64,000 nucleotides of DNA from the NCBI RefSeq assembly GCF_000425025.1, contig NZ_KE384294.1:1-64000 (forward strand), given 5' to 3'. The stretch comes from Streptococcus castoreus DSM 17536 (GTDB taxonomy: Bacteria > Bacillota > Bacilli > Lactobacillales > Streptococcaceae). The notes under the pieces are model-generated. The model made no database searches. It was not told the origin of the DNA and saw only the letters and a program-made list of their open reading frames with translations. Of the stretch, positions 60,225 to 64,000 are shown piece by piece; within the stretch, counting starts at the first letter, position 1; every line of letters begins with the position of its first letter. Position numbers and translations under genes: made by a program.

Positions 60225-60298
60225 ACAAGTCTCCTTTTCTAAATATCACCTCTATTCTAACATAAAAGCACTACTTTTGTAAGCGGTTCATTAAAAAC

Positions 60299-60327
60299 TT
60301 TACACCCTATCGTCTTTTTGTTATACT
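60299..60327 (+). promoter_or_regulatory. Promoter of the arc-linked argR
   Basis: -35 TTTACA (60299-60304) and -10 TATACT (60322-60327) with a 17-base spacer, about 40 bases before the ATG. Confidence 0.7.
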
Positions 60328-60366
60328 CGGGTTGTTAGACACTACGTTAAAGGATTATTATAAAAA

Positions 60367-60840
60367 ATGAATAAGAAAGAGACACGTCATCAGTTGATCC
60401 GTTCCCTCATCTCTGAGACAACCATACACACACAACAGGAATTGCAAGAGCGATTACGAAAAAATGGCATCACTATTACACAAGCTACTCTTTCTCGTGA
60501 CATGAAAGAATTAAATTTAGTCAAGGTCACTTCGGGCAATGATACCCATTACGAAGCACTAGCCATTTCCCAGACTCGTTGGGAACATCGCCTTCGGTTT
60601 TATATGGAAGATGCGTTAGTCATGTTAAAGGTTGTTCAACATCAAATCATTCTAAAAACTTTGCCTGGACTGGCTCAATCTTTTGGTTCCATTTTAGATG
60701 CCATGCAAATTCCAGAAATTGTGGCAACGGTCTGTGGGGATGATACTTGTCTGATTGTCTGTGAGGATAATAAGCAAGCCAAGTCTTGTTACGAAACCCT
60801 TAGTCACTACACGCCACCTTTCTTCTTTAGCAATAAATAA
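60367..60840 (+). CDS. argR: ArgR-family regulator of the arc cluster
   Basis: This 157-residue ArgR/AhrC paralogue is transcribed away from the arc operon. The winged helix (about 1-70) contains [15 protein letters not shown]. The C-terminal domain carries [16 protein letters not shown], the full arginine-binding GDD motif. Its position beside the Crp/Fnr gene and arcA suggests arginine-dependent control of the cluster. It is distinct from the recN-linked copy at 3.6 kb. Confidence 0.92.
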   Translation: MNKKETRHQLIRSLISETTIHTQQELQERLRKNGITITQATLSRDMKELNLVKVTSGNDTHYEALAISQTRWEHRLRFYMEDALVMLKVVQHQIILKTLPGLAQSFGSILDAMQIPEIVATVCGDDTCLIVCEDNKQAKSCYETLSHYTPPFFFSNK

Positions 60841-61334
60841 TAGAAGGGTCCTATTTGATGATCACAGTCTGATATAAAGACAGGACTGGTCAGGTTGTCA
60901 CACAGACTCAAACGGGTAGAACCAAAGGACTTACGGTATAGTAAAAATACTGAAAGGATCCGATTAGACCACCCTTTTAAGACCTCATGGCATGCCATAT
61001 GCATGAAAGATTTTCAATAAAAAATAACCTTTATTGCTTTTCAACGTTTCGGCATTTCAAAACGACCGATTGTTTTTAGATTTTTGCTAGAGAAAACTCT
61101 AAAATGACTGTCCTCATCTGTACGATAATTCGGAAATAACAGTTTGCTGCGTCTGCCGTGAAGCAGAGGTTTCCCCTTGACAAGGATACCTTATAAAGTA
61201 TGTAAAAATAAAGTCGCTAAACCCCTTCCAGGGACAACGAAACACCTAGGAGAGATTTAGCAACTTTTAATTATGATTCTATTTAAACCCCTGCCTGAAC
61301 AACTCCAAACAAGATGACTGCCTAACGACAATTC
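60841..61334. other. Gene-free interval of 494 bases
   Basis: No supported gene on either strand. Apart from the hairpin at 61208-61269, the interval has a mixed-composition stretch (61130-61190) that is less A+T-rich than the other gaps. An unannotated RNA or a gene remnant cannot be excluded. Confidence 0.5.
61208..61269 (-). terminator. Long-loop hairpin after the B3/B4-domain gene
   Basis: AAAGTTGCTAAA pairs with TTTAGCGACTTT (one G-U pair) across a loop of about 35 bases containing a small CCCT/AGGG pairing, followed by ATTTTT on the minus strand. It could also stop transcripts from the plus strand. Confidence 0.65.
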
Positions 61335-62039
61335 TTAAATCGTCACATGTGATGTTTCTTTATCCAAAATATATATCGCAGTGTTAGCATTGAGGTACAT
61401 TTTGGCATTGCTTTCAATAAAATCAAGCGCATTTTGCAATCTTTCCTGACCGCCTGCATCAAGTGCTTCAATAATCAAAAAAGCATTTTTAGTGTGCTCA
61501 GTGACCATTGTACGGTCACCATCTTGCCAATTAAGGCAACGACAAACTGCTCCAATATCGTCTTTATAACAAAGTTCATTTGGTAGGGTTGGATTGTTTT
61601 GGTCATCTCCAATGAGAAAAAACGCATCTCCACCATCTGTAATCGTTAAACGTAAATCGCCAACAAACCGATCACTATCTTCAGCACCTACCGGCAAGCC
61701 AAAACGTAAACTGGCAGCGTTGTAAATATCCACGAGAGGATTGATTGACGGAAGGGTTTGCCCATTGGCTACACGTTTCAATAAAGCTTCTATACTTGAG
61801 CGTGCTCCTTTTTTAGTTTTAAATTGTTGATAAGCTTGACGGTAAACTTGAACCACACCATTATCGCTAAAGTTATCTGCGGTCAAATAAATTTTTGCCT
61901 TATCATGACTTTCTATTAAGAGCTGTTTGATTTCTTTTGATGACACTCCTTGATTTTGGCAGTCTTTCAACAACAAAACACCTAATTTGGCATCAGGAAA
62001 TAGAGCCCAAAAGCTTTGATCTGCTATAAATTGAACCAT
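61335..62039 (-). CDS. B3/B4 tRNA-binding domain protein
   Basis: This 234-residue protein has a B3/B4 domain (PF03483-like), as in the beta subunit of PheRS and stand-alone tRNA-editing-like proteins. Seen are PSINPLVDIYNAASLRFGLPVGAED near residue 100 and FLIIEAL near 190. AAAGGAGAAACGG supports the ATG at 62039 over the one six codons upstream. It follows the YjbR gene by 14 bases. A role in tRNA editing is only inferred from the fold. Confidence 0.85.
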   Translation of the reverse strand: MVQFIADQSFWALFPDAKLGVLLLKDCQNQGVSSKEIKQLLIESHDKAKIYLTADNFSDNGVVQVYRQAYQQFKTKKGARSSIEALLKRVANGQTLPSINPLVDIYNAASLRFGLPVGAEDSDRFVGDLRLTITDGGDAFFLIGDDQNNPTLPNELCYKDDIGAVCRCLNWQDGDRTMVTEHTKNAFLIIEALDAGGQERLQNALDFIESNAKMYLNANTAIYILDKETSHVTI

Positions 62040-62053
62040 CCGTTTCTCCTTTC

Positions 62054-63142
62054 TCATCTCTTTGATTGAGTATCTTTAAGATACTCCTTTTCTTTTAAAA
62101 AAGCAATTAGTTGCGGGCTTAAGCGTCTTGGTCCCCTAACCGCATTCACACCATAGGCTTTCATCAACTCAAAAGAAAGCAAACCATCCTCATAATAATG
62201 GCATTTTCTTAAACGCATGAGTTTATCAACATTAGAGGTTTTGCGATAACCTTGATTGGGAATGTTTGTTTCCAGAACCTGACAAGCATAACGAATTGAT
62301 TTAGTCGGAGCGGTAATATAAATCAACACAAAATCACCTGTTGCAATACTTGCTTTTTGGGTCCACAGAATATCATCATTAACAGCAAATTCCGCATCAA
62401 TATCATAATATTTAAGATTCGCTGGAATCACCCAATAATCAGAACCGTTAGGATTGGTAAATCCATTAGGATGAGCTAACTGACGACTGTTCGCCACTAA
62501 CTCCCATAATTTTTCATCAGAAATAGTACCACCTAATAAAAGGCTTATCCAGGTTTTCTTTGACATGTGATAGGCTGGATAAATCCCTTCTTGTTCTAAT
62601 AAGTTAGACATGTTCTTAGGACTAACTTTAAGATTAATGACTTCAACTGTTTTTCCTTTTAAATCATCTGGAACATGACCTAACTTATCCGCCAACAAAG
62701 GAAAAATCATCGCATACCACTTTCCCACCACACGATAAGTTGCAAAGTCAGGATGAGAATCAAAGGGATAGTCCATAGGGTCTGACCACTCCGTTACAAT
62801 ACGGTCTGCAAGCCAGTTAGCTTGATCACTCCGAAAAGGTTTATCGACAAAGCAGGCTTCTGATAGACGATCAAGAAGTGCTAAATAAGCCGCCTTGACT
62901 TGCCCAGTATAATTGCCTTTAACACCACCTTGCTTCAAGGGAAGATAGTCATCTCCCAAATCGCAATCAATGACCCTACTAGAGACTTTTCCAAACTGAT
63001 CAATCCTAATCTGCGCCTCAAATTCCCCTGCCATGAATTGTTCTTTATAAATATAATCATTTCCCTGCTGTTCAAACCCATAGGCAAGTAACTGTTCAAA
63101 CAATGGAAATTTATGACTAAAATAGTCAGAAACAAAATGCAT
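62054..63142 (-). CDS. MmcQ/YjbR protein with EVE-like C-terminal domain
   Basis: This 362-residue multidomain protein starts at the ATG at 63142 (AAAGGA upstream). The N-terminal 110 residues (MHFVSDYFSHKFPLFEQLLA) form an unrecognised domain. The middle (about 125-215) is MmcQ/YjbR-like (YRVVGKWYAMIFPL, EGIYPAYHMSKKTWISLLL). The C-terminal part (about 230-330) resembles an EVE/PUA-like fold (YWVIPANLKYYDIDAEF and WTQKASIATGDFVLIYIT). It is co-transcribed with the B3/B4-domain gene. Function is unknown. Confidence 0.75.
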   Translation of the reverse strand: MHFVSDYFSHKFPLFEQLLAYGFEQQGNDYIYKEQFMAGEFEAQIRIDQFGKVSSRVIDCDLGDDYLPLKQGGVKGNYTGQVKAAYLALLDRLSEACFVDKPFRSDQANWLADRIVTEWSDPMDYPFDSHPDFATYRVVGKWYAMIFPLLADKLGHVPDDLKGKTVEVINLKVSPKNMSNLLEQEGIYPAYHMSKKTWISLLLGGTISDEKLWELVANSRQLAHPNGFTNPNGSDYWVIPANLKYYDIDAEFAVNDDILWTQKASIATGDFVLIYITAPTKSIRYACQVLETNIPNQGYRKTSNVDKLMRLRKCHYYEDGLLSFELMKAYGVNAVRGPRRLSPQLIAFLKEKEYLKDTQSKR

Positions 63143-63191
63143 GCTAATCCTTTCTAGAATGTTAATCATATTTAACCGTTTGTTTAAGGCT

Positions 63192-64000
63192 TTAAAAAGG
63201 AGTTTTAGCTAGTAAACCCGCCTTTGGAATCGCCAAAATAATTTCTGTAAATTGGTCTTTTTCACTGTTAATTGTCATCTGATATGCTGCTCCATATTGA
63301 AGTGTCAATCGTTGATCAACCGTTTTAAGACCAACTCCTCCTCTATCCAGCAACGTTTGACTTCCCCGTTCCAAAGCGTCGGAAATCCCCTTACCATTAT
63401 CCCAAACACTTAACATTAAGTGATGGTTAGTTTCAGTCACAGCCACTTTGATTAAACCATTACGATCCACTTCCTTGATACCATGATAAATAGCATTTTC
63501 AACCAGCGGCTGTAAAACCAACTTGGGAATGAAGAAAGTATCTGTAGTCCCAAGTCCCGTAATCTCATAAGATAATTTATCTCCATAGCGCTGTTTTTGA
63601 ATAAAGAGGTACTGGCTCACATGATCCAATTCATCGGCTAAACTGATGGATTCATTCCCCTGATTGAGCGCTAGACGGAAATACTTTGCCAAAGACTTCG
63701 TTACTTCCACCACACGCTTGCTGTCATTAAATTCTGCCATCCAGATAATCGTATCTAAGGTATTATAAAGAAAATGCGGGTTAATTTGACTTGCCAAAGC
63801 TTGCAAGCGATATTGCCCTACAGCCTTCTCTTTGTCTGCAACAGCAATCATTAAGCTATCAATCTGATCCAACATGGCATTAAATTGCCGAGCCAAATCT
63901 GTTAATTCGGCTGAACCTGTTTCTTGGGCACGCAGGTGATGATCACCATTTTGAATGGCAAGAATAACTTTTTGAAATTGTTGAAGTGGGCGAATCCATT
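63192..64000 (-). CDS. YesM-like sensor histidine kinase, N-terminus outside the window
   Basis: The frame runs off the right edge. The visible part, at least 269 residues, begins in a HAMP linker (RPLQQFQKVILAIQNGDHH), then the His_kinase motif QINPHFLYNTLDTIIWMAEF (His near 63790) and an HATPase domain with PLVENAIYHGIKEV (N box) and WDNGKGIS (G1). This is the YesM/LytS type. Its response regulator is expected just downstream or upstream but is not seen; the B3/B4 and YjbR genes follow it instead. Confidence 0.9.
   Translation of the reverse strand, partial: WIRPLQQFQKVILAIQNGDHHLRAQETGSAELTDLARQFNAMLDQIDSLMIAVADKEKAVGQYRLQALASQINPHFLYNTLDTIIWMAEFNDSKRVVEVTKSLAKYFRLALNQGNESISLADELDHVSQYLFIQKQRYGDKLSYEITGLGTTDTFFIPKLVLQPLVENAIYHGIKEVDRNGLIKVAVTETNHHLMLSVWDNGKGISDALERGSQTLLDRGGVGLKTVDQRLTLQYGAAYQMTINSEKDQFTEIILAIPKAGLLAKTPF

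Noticed and set aside
60841..61010. Possible CRISPR or direct repeats in the gap after the arc-linked argR
   Set aside because: No regularly spaced identical units, and no match to streptococcal CRISPR repeats I know.
61179..61199. TTGACA near TATAAA resembling a promoter
   Set aside because: The spacing between the hexamers is only about 9 bases, too short for a sigma-A promoter.

Overview
The window is low-GC Gram-positive DNA that reads as the chromosome of a pyogenic-group Streptococcus. Gene content and order (recN-argR-tlyA-ispA-xseBA-folD, the division cluster murD-murG-divIB / ftsA-ftsZ-ylmE-sepF-yggT-ylmH-divIVA-ileS, and an arginine deiminase cluster with a Crp/Fnr regulator and a second ArgR) match what I remember of S. 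pyogenes. Many proteins differ from the S. pyogenes versions I recall by scattered substitutions, so a close relative such as S. dysgalactiae or S. canis is at least as likely. This species guess is from memory, not from a search.

Layout. 0-0.9 kb: right part of an IS30-family element cut by the window edge. 0.9-1.8 kb: a surface protein with an unusual LPATR sorting signal. 1.9-8.3 kb: recN, argR, tlyA, ispA, xseB, xseA and folD, all on the minus strand. 8.4-15.2 kb: phosphoglucomutase, a ferrous iron uptake operon (feoA-feoB plus a 50-residue Cys-rich membrane protein at its end), a polar amino acid ABC permease/ATPase pair and a DUF1797 protein. 15.3-18.7 kb is the only sizeable plus-strand block: clpE under a CtsR box and a CIRCE-like element, a Nudix hydrolase and a DUF1827 protein. 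18.8-31.5 kb: ileS with a T-box leader, then the division and wall cluster. 31.5-38.6 kb: a repeat-like intergenic segment, an exported transglutaminase-like protein, DUF3165, typA, a cysteine-less rhodanese-like protein, glucokinase, yqgQ and dpr. 38.6-48.6 kb: a short prepilin-peptidase-like gene, a two-component system with its ABC transporter, a heterodimeric ABC exporter, a VanZ-like protein, rlmN and a YutD-like protein. 49-52.2 kb: a SepM-like protease, coaD, rsmD and asnA. 52.4-60.9 kb: the arginine deiminase region (arcC, M20 peptidase, arcD, arcB, a 25-residue membrane peptide, an acetyltransferase remnant, arcA, Crp/Fnr regulator, ArgR paralogue). 61.3-64 kb: a B3/B4-domain protein, a MmcQ/YjbR protein with an EVE-like tail, and a YesM-like histidine kinase cut by the right edge.

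How the genes work together. The arc cluster turns arginine into ornithine, ammonia, CO2 and ATP: ArcA deiminates arginine, ArcB makes carbamoyl phosphate, ArcC makes ATP and ArcD exchanges arginine for ornithine. A consensus cre site and two neighbouring regulator genes suggest catabolite and arginine control. The feo genes import Fe(II), and Dpr stores iron safely under peroxide stress. The division block pairs divisome assembly (FtsA, FtsZ, SepF, DivIB, DivIVA) with peptidoglycan precursor synthesis (MurD, MurG).

No rRNA, tRNA, CRISPR array or prophage was seen. No large novel island is evident. The most interesting items are short genes and regulatory sites that routine annotation tends to miss.
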